From Trebouxia sp. TZW2008 (lineage: Eukaryota; Chlorophyta; Trebouxiophyceae; Trebouxiales; Trebouxiaceae), in the NCBI GenBank assembly GCA_002118135.1, contig BDIU01000371.1, forward strand, positions 124,254 through 188,253: DNA of 64,000 nucleotides, written 5' to 3'. The translations under genes were made by a program, and so were the position numbers. The first letter of the stretch is position 1. Each line of letters begins with the position of its first letter. The notes beneath the pieces are model-generated. The model was not told where the DNA came from. It saw nothing but the letters and a program-made list of their open reading frames with translations, and did not search any database. Positions 20,545 to 32,802 of the stretch are shown here, piece after piece.

Positions 20545-23500
20545 TCATTGCACGCCATACAGACCTCCATACATGTTAAAATACACACTGCTGCTGGGAT
20601 CCATTTGCGCCCCTTGAGCTGCTAGCATCTGTTGTTGAACATTGCCCTGAGGGGCATTTAGCTGCGGCCCCAAAGCCTGTTGTGCATGCATGAGCGCCTG
20701 CTGCTGCAGCTGCGCAGCGTGCTGCTGAGCGTGCTGAGGTAGGGGCATTTGAATTTGGCCGGGCAGTGCCAAGCGGTTGGGCAGCTGCATCCCGCTTTGC
20801 AACTGCAGCATGGGGTTCAAAGAGCCCAGCATGTTCTGATTACCCACAAACCCTGCCTGGCTCTGCATGGGTAGCATGTCCGAGAACATGGTGTTTTGTC
20901 GAGGCTGATGACGGCCCCAAGAGCACTTCAAGGCTTTGTTGCCTATCATCTGGCCGTTCATTGCTACTATGGCTTGCACCGCTTCTATGTGGCTTGTGAA
21001 GTTGACAAAGCCATAGCCACCTGCATGTGTGCAGATGCCTTGCTTGTACTCATGTCAAATGTAGCTCAATCAGCTCGGGTATGCAAGCATTGCTTAGAAG
21101 TCAGTTGGGCAGAGATTGCAAGTTGACTTGCAACAATGCACAGATCACGTCATGCACAGTGCTGCATGTGACAACATAAGCAATACTGATCAAGGAATGG
21201 TCAAAAGCTGCTGACTGCTCAAGCGCTGTCATACTGAAAAGCCTGCTGCAAAGAAATAGCGCATGCATGCATTGTGTTGCATACAAAATCACAATTCATG
21301 CAGTCCTTTTTCCAGCAGCTCAAGCAATGTGCTGCATGCTTTGTGAACAGTTGATGCAACCGGGCATGCTGTTGAGCAGTTTGATGCAACGCAACTAAAT
21401 TTGTTGTATTTGAGTCTTGTGGGTTCTGCAAAATTTGACATCTCAAACCCAAACAATGGCTATCTTCTCAACATCTCAAGGACACACAAGCTTGAGCTCA
21501 GTTTCCTCACCTTTCCTGTACAGTTTGACATCTATGACATGACCAAACTGGCTGAAGTGCTGGCGCAGCTCAGCATCTGAAAGGTCTTGAGAAACATTGC
21601 CCACATATACATTGCAGCTTTGAGGGTCTGCTCTATCTACAGTGATATGATCTAGAGTGTTGGTGTTCTGTTTGTGCTGTGCCCAGCCACATCTGACACG
21701 CCTGCAAGTTGTAGTATCCAGGGCTATATATATATAGAGAGTATATCCAGGGCTTCAGCATCTGCCCTCAACATATGCATTTGACACTCGCATCAATCTT
21801 TGGAAGCTAGACCAATGCTGACGGCAGGGCTCACTGATGCTTGTACAAACCACTTGTGCACAGTACACATCAACTCCTGCATTCACTCATGCAAAGTACG
21901 ATTGAGTCATGCTCAGCACAGTATAGCTGCTTTGCCAAGCAATGTTGGCAATGAACAGCCCATGCTAGCGCTGCTTGCTGACATCTGTGCAGGTCAGACA
22001 GGCATTGTCTGTACTGCAGCGAGTCAAGGGCAACAGGGATTTGAAACCTCAATTGCCTGATTCATTAATGAGTTGTTGCCAAACATTCCAGCTGTTGTAT
22101 TCACCACCTGATCCCAATTGTCTGCAGGTCTGGTCACTTTATTGATGCACGCAGCTCACTGCTGCCTGGTTACAGTCTGACTGGCAGGACAGCAGCATGA
22201 TGAAAATTCAAGACCACAAGAAATGCACATTCTTGTGCTGTTCTGGTCGTTTGCAATGTTTTGCACACAGCAGATCCATATACTGTTCAGCCATGTAATG
22301 AGCAGGCGAGAGGGACTTATTTGTGGTCCACAAACTTGTTGTTCATCAGCAACGTGCAGCACAAAGCATGCAGATGCATGTGTCATGCAGAGAATCATGC
22401 AGCCATATGGCGGCAGCTTGAGAGAATGCTTACTTGTGAAACACAAAGCTTGTTGCTCATCAGCAGTCTTCAGTAAAAGCGCGCAAATGCATGTATCATT
22501 CAGGGAACAGTTTGGTCATGTCATGAGGAGTTGAGAGTGCTTTTTTGTGACACAGCCTTACTCCACATCAGCAATCTTCAGCACAAGGCATGCAGATGTG
22601 TCAATCATTCGTTGAACATGTCCGTCCTGTCATAAGATGTTGAGAGGACTTACTTGTGACCCACAAGCTTGTTGCTCATCAGCAACAAAGCAGCATGTTG
22701 AACACTACAAAACAGTGCTACTGCTTTTGCAGAATAAAGCAAATTGCATGCAAACTCATGCACTTTCTTCAAAGACATGTCAGTCATGCACGAACAGGTT
22801 GAGAGAGCTCACTTATGACCCACGAGCTTGTTGCTCATGAGGGCAATGCCGTTCTCTGCAGCCTCTTTGGTTCTGAAGGAGACGAACCCATATCCTTTGC
22901 TCCTGCATATTCAAAAAAATGGTCAGTGCTGTCATGTTGGCTGCGCGCGTCGATGTCGGCAGCCTCTTCAATTTTGAAGGAACCGAACTCATACCCTTTG
23001 CTCCGGCATATACAAGACAAATCAGTGCTGTTACGACTGCTTATACTCATGTCAAATCATTTCTTCATGTGCTCATCACACAGACTTACAAAGACTTTGA
23101 ACCATGACAGAAAAGACTTGTTCTTGTTGCTAGCACAAGCTGTGCAGACTAGCTGTGAAACTTTGCATGTGCGCATGGCTTGTGCTGGCAATTTTCACAG
23201 TAACGTGTATGCAGGACAAGTCCACATTGGCTGCAACCAACACAGATTGGCTGCCACTTACAACTTTGTGATCATGAGCTTACCTGCCAGTTGCATGATC
23301 ACGTTTGACTTTGGCATCTGAGCAGTCACCACGATGGACAAGTAGATTAGATATGTGCAAGTTTCAGGACATTGCACTGGCAGGACATGACAAGACCATA
23401 GCTGGCTGCCACTTACAAATTGTATGGAGAAACTTAGCTCACCTGCCAGTTGCGTGATCCCATTTGACTTCAGCATCTGAGCAGTCGCCACAGTGGACAA

Positions 23501-24675
23501 AGGCCTCAAACAGGGCTCTGTCATTGATCTCACTGCCCAAGTCACCCACAAAGATGTGGAAGTGATGCGAGGTGTCTTCCCGCTGATCCTTCTGATATGC
23601 CCAATTGACGCGGAGCTGCATGACAGAAGATGAATCAGCTCAAACACCTTCTGAGTACATGCTTCACTGTCAAACCACAAGAGAATGCAATGCAAACAGA
23701 CACAATTCACAAAATGGTCATGCAGCATCATCACACAGAGGCCATGTTCTGCAAGGGAGCAGCATGCGCATTTGCTGTGCAAACGTGTGCTTGACAGCTT
23801 GTGAGGAATGATCCAAGCATGAAGAGCTCACAGCACTGTGCTCAACAGGCATTGAGGCTACTTCTTTTCTGTACACAAAGCGCAACTGCACCGTCAATGG
23901 TCAATGATCTCAACAAGTAATGTTTGCTATTGACTAGATGATCATTCAGCTAGGCACTGGGTTGAGCATTCTGATGATCCAGGAGGGCTGAGCCCAGACT
24001 GGGTTATGAGTCAGCTGCCGCGACTGCAAGCTGTCAACTTGAGCGGTCAACTCAAAACGCACCTGGCATAGATGCAGACAATCATAGGCAAGCCTCTGGG
24101 CTTGGTTTGCACATGTGCAAGTGGCATGCAAACATTTGCAACATAAGACATGGTGGGGCATACCTCCAGTCCGCAAATGACTCTGGTGTTGAGGCTCTGC
24201 ATGGCTATCTCAGCTGACCTGCAGAATTGAGTCATCCAGTTGTCAAGAGCTGCACATGTGTCACCACAGTTGTGCACATAAGCATGTGTGCATGCAAGCC
24301 ATTCTGGCACTCTGTGGTTTGGCAATCCAACCATTAGCTGCGATATGAGCGATAATGGGTATTGTGCACACAAACCAGATCTCATTTGAAATCTCACCTG
24401 TGGTCAAAGAAGTTGACAAACCCATAGCCTGCGCTCATGCCAGTCGCCTTGTCTCTCTTGACCTTGACTTCCATTACTAAGCCTACAGTGCCGAACACAT
24501 TCTGCAGCTGGTTTTCTGTGACATATGGGTGGAGATTGCCCACATACAGTGAGCAACAGCTGCTGGAATCAAATGGTCCTGCAGCAGGCAGCTGTCGTGG
24601 TAGCTGCCGCTGAGCCTGCTGCTGCTGCTGCTGTTGTTGCTGTTGCTGCAGGCTCATGGGTGGCGGAACTTGCAT
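20545..24675 (-). CDS. UBP1: Three-RRM oligouridylate-binding protein (UBP1/TIA-1-like)
   Basis: Nuclear/cytoplasmic U-rich RNA binder. In plants UBP1 promotes recognition of U-rich introns and stabilises mRNA (family knowledge). Six exons leftward, phases closing, 420 residues: 24398-24675, 24164-24218, 23443-23615, 22813-22902, 21511-21701, 20545-21020. Start chosen at the ATG of MQVPPPMSLQ; an upstream exon is possible because a CTCACAG acceptor-like site precedes it. After a run of 11 Gln: RRM1 (RNP2 LYVGNL, RNP1 AGYGFVNF), RRM2 (IFVGDL, KGYGFVSF), RRM3 (VYVGNV, GGYGFVNF), then a Gln/Met/Leu-rich C-terminus ending YGGLYGVQ, prion-like in composition. Exons 3 and 4 have partial copies in their flanking introns. 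Confidence 0.93.
22310..22690 (-). repeat. Three or four copies of UBP1-like exon 4 end
   Basis: At about 22645-22690, 22430-22470 and 22310-22345 the exon tail LMSNKLVGHK recurs (versions LMSNKLVGHK, LMSNKLCVSQ, LMNNKFVDHK), the first two with a GTAAG donor. A weaker one is near 22535-22570. All are downstream of the real exon 22813-22902. Confidence 0.9.
22915..23000 (-). repeat. Copy of UBP1-like exon 4 start
   Basis: Reads RSKGYEFGSFKIEEAADI; the real exon reads RSKGYGFVSFRTKEAAEN. It has ATATGCCGG where the real exon has the ATATGCAG acceptor. The acceptor is therefore lost. It lies upstream of the real exon. Confidence 0.88.
23284..23345 (-). repeat. Copy of UBP1-like exon 3 end
   Basis: Reads HRGDCSDAKVKRDHATGR then gtaagc; the real end reads HCGDCSDAEVKWDHATGR then gtgagc. 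Downstream of exon 23443-23615. Confidence 0.9.
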
Positions 24676-27600
24676 GGCCTTAGCTAACAAAAGCTGTGAG
24701 GTAGTATCCTTCACCAGACCTCTTGAAGACCCAATGGTGACCAGTAGTCAGGCAAGCAGCTGGGTGTGAGCCCGTAGGAGTGGCACTGACGCTAACATGC
24801 ACAGCAACAGGCATTCCAAGCTGCTATGTTGGGAATCTGTGGGCACAAGGCGCCTTGGTCTTCCAGCACTGAGTGCTTGCAAAGAGGGCTTGGTGCTGGT
24901 TTGGTCTGAGAATTGTTGATGCTGGTGAAAAGGCTGCTGCTGTACTAGTATATGGAAGGTCCACAGCAGGTACTGCGTTGCAACGCGCTAGCGGCCCTGT
25001 GCACAGGAAGTGATGCTGCACGCACGCTCAACGCCCACGTCTCTGAGGTGCCGCGGATTCCTACGTCAGGAGCGGTCTTGCAGCCTGCATTAGCAAGAGC
25101 GGTTGCCACTCCAGCATTCCACTCCGAGGCTGCGAATGTCAAGCGGCGTAGTTTCAGCTTGTAGCTTTTGTGCGAGCCAAGACTGGACGCTGAGAGCAGA
25201 GCAACTACGAGAAGCCGGGCTACGCACCGCCGAGGGTCCCAAAGGGATTTGAGAGCCATCTGGGTCAGCCGTCAGAGCAGAAGCTCACGACCAAGGGGGC
25301 GAGCAACCCCCTCACCTGTGAGACAACGAGCTAGTTGCTACAATCGTGCAGCAAAGCACCGGGCTCGAAGCCCATCAGAGCGCTAAGTTAGCGCATACGA
25401 TTTGCATAAAAGTTTTACCTCCACGTCAGCTGCGTCGTACACAACCTGACGCAGGCTCGACCAAGCCAGTTCAACAAGCAGCTGCAAAGGCAAGCGTGGT
25501 TTCACGTGAGAGTGCTCACTTGTACGACACGCACTGACGAGTACGAGATACAGCTAGACGCGCAGATCTGTACCTGGCAAGCAAGTACGCATCGTTCTCT
25601 GGCGCGGTCGCGGTGATGCTTGTCCTCTGGCCGGCGATTGTGTCAGGTTCTGAAGGGACTGGAATTGCCTTCCTTGTCAGGGGCTCATACTCCCCCGCCA
25701 TCTTGTTTGGTAATCAGTCGTTTTGTACTGACGACCACGTGCAGCTTTTGTTTTCCAATTTTCTGGAAACGAATAAGGCGCCGTTTGTCAAATTGCAGCC
25801 TTGCAAGTTGAAGTGTCGACCCTGGCAAGTCAATTTGAACAAATGAAATGGTAGCAGCACGCTTTGACATGCAGCCTATGCGAGGTTCGATGAGGCTCGT
25901 GTACATCATAGGCTGAACGTGTTTTCTTCATAGCAATGCCATGCAGATTCATAGCACAATCTGAATCACGAATCTTTGCAAACTAATCGTCATGGGAACA
26001 CGTTGATTTGCAACTGTAGGGCGTACATTGCGCAAAGCTTCACTTGCATGGGAAAGTGCTGGCCCCAGAGGTCCCCAGGTCAGGCCACATTAGTATTGGT
26101 AGTATGTTATTGCAATGTTAGCTGAGGACTCGCTGACGGCCATGCATCACTCATGCCAGATCTCATGATCGCGGCACAGTGCTGCGCAACTGACCTACGC
26201 TTGAACAGCTGCAGCCTGTTCAGCATAAGGTATAGCAAGCTTGCTTGCCTGCTTTGCCTTGCGAGCAGTTTTGGTTTGCCTTTTGGTTTGCCCAACTAAC
26301 CCAAACAGTATGATGCATGGTGACGTGGCTATCACACTTGTCTTGGGCATCTTGAGCCCATCACAATCAATGCGCAGCTGCATTGCATACTCAGTGTGCA
26401 GGCTCTTGCGTTGTCGACAAGTGGTTCCAGAAGTGCTGCCTAACACCCCTGCAGGAAGCATGAATGCAGCTATGCTTTTACATCACCATGCTGAAGTATG
26501 ACTCAAGAAGAAGGTTCAGGCAAAAGGGCAAAACCGCTCTTGCAACTAAGCCTTGCAGGTGATCCCTGAGCAGGCGTGTCAAGGCCTCGCCAAAATGTGG
26601 TCAATGACCTTCAAATTGTGAGCAATAGCCACACAGCTTGAAGTGCTGGTTGCCGAGATCGAGGCAGTCTGCTACGCCTGCTGGTGCAGATAGTTGTTCT
26701 GCAACAGCCCTGATGTGGTTCCAGTCTCTGCTTGCAGCCAGTCCGATCCGCCACAGACTGGCATATTTTCCTTCCTGACATCTGCGTTTAACCATATCTT
26801 GCAGCCAAAATGATTGCTTGCCGCCTCCCAATCCTGGGCCTGCCAATTGCACAGCTGGCCTCAGAGCTGCCAACTTCGCATAGGCAGTGATTCAGCCTTT
26901 GAGCTTGTTTGAGAGGAATGCAGTCAAACCGCCAGCTACGCAGGACATCCAGCAAGCCTGGTGATCTTTGAAAGAGTTTCTGCTTTGCAAGTGAGGCAAA
27001 GGTTCTGTTGAAATCTTTGCGCCTGGGGCAAAGGAAAAACAGAAAGTGCATGACAACATTGCATTGCACACTCAGAAAGCCCAGAGCATTGCCCAGCAAC
27101 ATCAGCTGCTTGCTGAGCATAGCAATCAGAAATGAGACTTGCGCAACCTTTGAGAGTACAGCTGACAATCAGCGCAGCTGCTTAGAGACTAGACGAGGGC
27201 ATTCAGAATTGCTTTATGCATAGCTGCGCATCACACGTCATTGATATAAAGCTTGTGTATGATCAGGTCAGTGATGGAGCGCTTGCTGAAATTGAGTGTG
27301 TATCTGAGCTGCTTGGCTGAATCATACTCCTGAAGGTGATGTTGTGTGCTACCAGCACCATGCTTGCACTCAAAAACAGGGCAGGGCAGCATAACTTACT
27401 TTGTCACTGCTTATGCTGATGTGTGAAGCATTCTTCAATTACGCAAGCATGATCAGGACACAATGGGCATGTGGCTGCTTGTTAGACATCATTAAAGGTG
27501 TAGGCCAGCATGACACATATGAGTCAGAGCTGAGCTGCGGTCAAACGACATGAGCTGGCTTGAGCTGAGATGAGCCAGATTGGCTTGCGTTCAGCTGATT

Positions 27601-28674
27601 TGAGCTGTGCTGTGCTGTGCTGAGATTTGCTACACAGAGCTGACCATGCTGCTCTCCAAAGGGGTAGCAACTGAAAATGGTAAAACCGTACACATGAGAC
27701 TAGAAACGTACAACACCATTTGAAACTGCTGCTAAAACTTCACCTGCTAGTGATCTCCTGCAGACCGCACCTTGGCCGTTGCAGGGTATGTAAAAGGCAC
27801 TACCTTGGTGTAGCTAAGCACAAATTCCTGATGATCAAGACAAGACCTGTTCAGCCAGCGCACTGTATCATCTCAGTAGACTGAACGTCTGCTTGACGTG
27901 CACCAGTAACTGCCACCACAACTGTAGAGAGTACGGGTCTAGGCTTGACAACAACTTTGAGTTGGATGTAGGAGCGCTCATCAGTGATCAGTGCTATGTG
28001 AGTGAACAATTTTGGACTGAAATTGCAAGCTCTGATGACACAACTGCGAGCCCGAGGAGTGCAACTTGAGGAGGCATGCACACCTTTGACATTAGCGTTA
28101 TCTCCCTGTGGGCAAGTGCATGTTCGCACAAGCTAGAAGCTGAATGCATGCTCCTACGCCATCTACCGCATTCCACGCGAAAAACAAACAGAACGAGCAA
28201 TGCAGCGGCGAACGCTGTCAACACCGCAGGAAACTCTACTACTACGAGGCAAAAGAAGAGCGTCGGACGAGAGGAGCGTCACATGCGCGACCAGCGTAAT
28301 GCCCGGCTATGGTATTACGGGCGGGAATGACATGCTTGACGAACGAATGCGTGGCGGGACTCACGGCACATGCATCGTGGCTGCCCTCCTCGTGCCTTCT
28401 CATCAGCTCAGCATACAAGCGAGTTTTCAACGCGCTTCGTAGCACAGTTTGGACTGCACCACAGCGTTGCAGTACCCGTTCGATTAATCAGTGAGTTCTG
28501 TGGTGATCATACGGAGACTTCGTATTGATTGTGTGCTCCGAGAACGCACACCATGGCTAAGGTGTGTGATCAATAGTGCAATCAAAAGCTACCTCCGCCG
28601 ATTCCGCCCTGCGGAGTGTGCCATCACTGCTTTGGCGTACGTGCTCAATATACCATATGTCTCTGCAGGCCGGC
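24676..28674. other. Long region with no firmly supported gene
   Basis: Contains the UBP1-like promoter side, a weak minus-strand gene candidate at 26580-27827, and a GAGCT/GCTGA-rich low-complexity stretch at 27530-27650. Reading frames at 24824-25021 and 25168-25386 have no recognisable features. The last few hundred bases should hold the promoter and 5' UTR of the desiccation-related gene; a CTCTGCAG at 28660-28668 could be a 5'-UTR acceptor. Confidence 0.4.
26580..27827 (-). CDS. Unrecognised gene candidate, exons only
   Basis: Not recognised. Minus-strand segments with good splice borders: 27804-27827 (EFVLSYTK), 27237-27329 (EYDSAKQLRYTLNFSKRSIT..., phase 0 to the previous one), and open segments at 26900-27022 (KDFNRTFASLAKQKLFQRSP...) and 26605-26812 (MVKRRCQEGKYASLWRIGLA...). 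The frame between the second and third segments does not close, so an exon is missing or the gene is broken. Some spacing of Leu, Ala and Pro vaguely recalls helical-repeat (PPR-like) proteins, but no motif is clear enough to claim. Confidence 0.3.
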
Positions 28675-31600
28675 ATGATGATTGCGCTACTCGCACTTGG
28701 TTTCACTGCAGTCTTGGCACAGCCATTTGCACCTGGTCAAGGCGTGCTGCCCTCAGGTATGCAGATGTTTGCATGACATGACAGATCATACAATGTCAAG
28801 GAATTTTACCCGCTAGCAATACTTCGTGCGAATCCCATGATTGTGCTGACGTCTGGTCGTGCCTTGGTCTACAGGCAATCTGCTGACAAACGACCCCGGC
28901 GGTCCATACAACTTCAGTCTTCTGAACACGCAGACGACCGAAGTCAGAGGTATGACTTGTTGCTCTCGCTCAACACCCTGTCTCGTCAATCTGGAGCTGA
29001 ATGTGCGACGCTCATCTCTGTTGTGCTGTTGTGCAGCTGCCATCGCTTTCAAGAAGGACTTGACCGACATGGACATCATTCATTTTTTGACCAACGTGGA
29101 GTGTCTGGAGGGTCAGTTTGACACCTGGGGCACTTTTGGGTAAGGTTTCATATGTTCTCATTTCTTCTTGCTCAACAGCATGCAGCAGTAAGCTGAAGCA
29201 AGTAGTCTTGCAAGTCATGTCGTTTGAAGATGCTTGTGCTGCTGCAGCCATGGGTTCATTGACAACCTGCAGCTTGGCGGACCCACTCCCATTGGCGCTC
29301 GCAAGGCTCCTCTGAGTGAGAAATACCTGTCAATGATGCAGGAAGTTGCCTTGAACGAGCAGGTCAGTTGCTCATCGCATCACCTGCTACATTTGCTAGC
29401 ACTTCCTAGCACTGAGCTTTGTTTGGCATTTTGCACAAAATGCGTTTCATTTTTTGTAGAATCTGCACAGACCTTTTGCATGTTGTAGTCTCAAGGTGTG
29501 TGCTCAAGTATGCTTGCATGTGTGTTTTGCTGCAGCTTTGCGACCATGTGATTTGCAATCATCACTACATTGATTGTCTTTTTATGTCAGGACACCAGTG
29601 GTTTGTAATGTCAGCTTTGAATGTGTATTGTTCCTTATGCAGGGCCATGCCTTGATGACCAGGCACTCCGGTAGCGCCAACCCTTGCCCAGTCATTGACT
29701 TCGATGCTGGCTTTAATGCCTGGATGGCATACGCCTTTGGCTTGTCCAAGGGTGTCACAGTCGAGCAGAAGTTTGGCAAGCCTTTTGGTACGAGCTTTTA
29801 ACTGGTGTCATGTCTCACGCTGTCAGAAATGTACATTTGTATTGCATCAAGTCAAGCAAGCATGCATGCAACCCATGGATCTGACGGATTTAGCATGGCT
29901 GTCAATTCAAGAAACAGTGTGCCAGAGCTTTGTAACTTTCACATTGCATGGCACTTTGCGTTCACTGTCAGTTGCTTACTGCATGGTCTTGCTTACTGCA
30001 TGGTCTGCTGCAGAGTCTGTTTCATGCTGATTAGCTGAATGCCAGTAGGCATCATGGCCTCTCTATTCATGACCTGCGCTGTTGCTGCAGACCCATTCTT
30101 GAATGACCAGAACTACATCTTGTCAGTCCTGTCTTTGGAGGAGTTGGGTGCCACTGGCAACAAGGGTTTGGCCGGCATTGTTGGTAACCCCGTCTTGTCT
30201 CAGGCCATTGCTGGTCTAGCAACCAGTGCCACTGCTCAAGCCACCCTGGAGCGTGTCATGCTGTTTGACCTGAAGGACAAGATCATTGAGCCCTTTGGCG
30301 AGACTGCTCAGCAAGTGTTTGCCCGCATTTCAGCTATGCGCGACAGCCTTGATGGTCCTCAGGTAAGCTTGTCACATAAGCAGTTCACCTTGCAATCTCT
30401 AGGTGTTGCCTCTAGGTGGTGCTGCAACCTCTACATGTTCCCGTAAGTTGCCACATGCTGCTGCAATCTCGCAACTTGCATCTGGCAACTGTTTTGGTTT
30501 AGGGCTGCAATGTTAGTGTGACTGTGGTGAGTATCGCCCACATCTCTGTTTTGTCGTGTCAGAGCTGCTGTATCACACAACTGTACCTGCAACCCTAACT
30601 TTGTGCTATTGTGTTATTCATGCAGCTGCTGCTCGGGTGTGCATCATGCCATACTGTGCTCTTGATTGCTGCCTTGCGCTAAGACTGACTATTTGCCTCT
30701 TGTGTTTTGCAGTTTGATGACCAGGGCATTGTCAACAGTGACTCCCGCACCATTGCTGTGCCCCATGACTACGCCAACTACATCCCAACTGACATCCGTG
30801 GTCTGACCTTTGCCAGGACCCCTGCTCAGGTAGGCTTGCAATTTCCTCTTCACCGCAATGTTTTGCCTTGTCTGTCCCTCATGGGTGTGCACCTTGTGTT
30901 TTGTAGCTGCTGTTTTGTAGTTGCTTTACCAGAGGTTTCTGTGTAGCCTGCCTGCGTATCCCCTCGATAGTCTGCTTTGTTCCTCTTTTATTCATCAGAT
31001 TGCTGTAATCTTTGCTTTGGTTTCTTGAGCTGTGTCTTGCCTGTCTTCTGACGGCTTGGGTAGAATTTTGCTCAGTTCTGCAGATTTGGCGTTTCATGAG
31101 TCAATATAGATTTTGGTGTGATGCGTACATGCAGGCACTGAACATCATCTTTTTGGGTGACCAGAGTGGTAAGGGCACCTTCTTCCCTGAGGGCATTTTG
31201 GGCAAGATCAACACACCCAAGGGCTTTGATGAGCTTGCCTCAGGAGTTGAGAACTTCCCTGTATGGCCAAAGAAGGCACCTCAGGTATAGTTTTCATTCA
31301 CTACTGCCATGCGCCAAGACTACTGCTTGTCATGTGTGTGTCAAAGCCTGTCCCTGTCCTTGTGTTTGTAAATCTTTCTGTGTTGTCTGTCGGCATTCTT
31401 GTCTGTCCAAATTAGTGTGTCTTTGTTGACTTGAGCATTTTCAATTCGCCTGTTTGATGTGACCTCGCTTTCCTAGCCAATCTCTCCTGATGTTTGCGGC
31501 TTGAGGATACTGATGTTGTAAGTTACTTTGTTTTTCTTCAATAACCTGAAGCTCTCTTCTGGTGGTGCAGATGACTGTTGCTGAGTTTGGTGAGGTCTTG

Positions 31601-31819
31601 CCTCCCATCACAAAGGATGGCCCCAAGAACGTCACTGGAGAGCTAGACTTGACACAATCCCTGGTTGGAGTCAAGGCCGACGAGACCAAGGACACACGTG
31701 GCTACAAGCCATCACCAATCGGCGAGCCAAACTTTGCTAATCTCAGTCATGTGACGGTTGCTGAGCCTGGACGTGTCAGCCCAGGAGTCAAGACACACCT
31801 TGACTACTCTGAGTTGTAG
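28675..31819 (+). CDS. Secreted desiccation-related protein, PCC13-62 type (ferritin-like fold)
   Basis: Member of the family first known from desiccation-tolerant plants and expanded in some lichen algae (family knowledge); biochemical role unsettled. Nine exons, phases closing, 435 residues: 28675-28756, 28875-28949, 29037-29139, 29248-29362, 29643-29787, 30091-30362, 30713-30829, 31135-31284, 31571-31819. N-terminal signal peptide MMIALLALGFTAVLA. Family blocks in order: IIHFLTNVECLEGQFDTWGT, GHGF..LGGPTPIGARKAPL, EVALNEQGHALMTR, NYILSVLSLEELGATG, AGIVGNPVLSQAIAGL, RTPAQALNIIFLGDQSGKGT, FFPEGILGKI. Glu in VECLE and NEQGH sits where ferritin-like metal ligands would be. C-terminal segment VTVAEPGRVSPGVKTHL. 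Introns lack the exon copies that fill neighbouring genes; only a partial copy of the 3' end occurs after the stop. Confidence 0.93.
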
Positions 31820-32802
31820 GCAGCTGATCTGCTGCTCATCACAACTCTGAGTGCAATGCCTGTTAGTGGTGGCTGAATCAGGACTTGTCAGCTCAGGAGT
31901 CAAGACACACCTTGACTAGAGGTTCAGCTGCCTGAACCTTTATCTAGCTGATTCGTAGTCCTAGGAGTGCTGAGTGCAACCTGGTGTAGTCTAGCCTACT
32001 GAGTCCTACAGGATTGTCAAGTGCTCAGTCAGGACTATCTAGCCATTGTGAGTAAAGTGCAAGGCGCTGCCATGTGGCGGCTTGGCGGCATCTTTCCATA
32101 CTGTGTATGTGCGTCAAGTTCATGAAGCCCTTGAAACAGGTTTTCATGTTTTCATTCCTGCTGAACTCGTATTTAATTTATTTTAAACTCGACTGTCTCG
32201 ACAATGTAACAATCTTAAATGCATCGCTGTCTGGCTGGTTGATCTCGCAGCTTGCAAAGCAAGTAAAGACTTTGGTGCATCGCTGTAAATACTGTGGGCA
32301 TATCTGACCGAAAAGTGCGAGGAAAATCGCGACGGAGATGAAGCGGCATAATCGTCAGCTTCCCTCACTCGTGCGCGCATGTGAGCTGAAGGTTCCGGCA
32401 CTGCATTGTTTGCGCCCAGTAGCATACATGCTGCCCAATTGTAGTGTATAAGTGCATCACTAGTTTGCGTGACTGGGTCGCCGCATTTACTTTTGCACCT
32501 GAGCGGCAAAATTAGGGTGCATCCTGACACGTACAGCCACGCGCTTGTTCACGTACACGATCTGTGTGTATTGTTTTGACACATGACTGCCGCTCAACTT
32601 TGCTGCACGCATAAGCAGTGACGGTTCTGTATCAACGTAGTCCCTGCGCTTCGTGCGCGCTCCATTTGCGTATCGATTTGGGGTGAGAGTTGTCGTTCAC
32701 GACTGTCGACGGTTGTCTGCGCAACAGAGCGGTAGCAACGCACACGGTGCCGTGCAAGAGGACCTGGTTTCTTGACTGCACAAAGCTAGAATTGCAGTCG
32801 CC
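31820..32802. other. Intergenic region after desiccation-related gene
   Basis: Bases 31862-31925 repeat the last coding stretch of the preceding gene (TGTCAGCTCAGGAGTCAAGA against the coding version), followed by diverged sequence. The rest should hold the 3' UTR and the promoter and 5' UTR of the transporter gene. No other exon seen. Confidence 0.55.

Noticed and set aside
24824..25021. N-terminal exon of the UBP1-like gene (MQHHFLCTGPLARC...)
   Set aside because: No splice path in phase was found to the RRM1 exon, and the ATG at 24675 gives the usual family length. An upstream exon is still possible.
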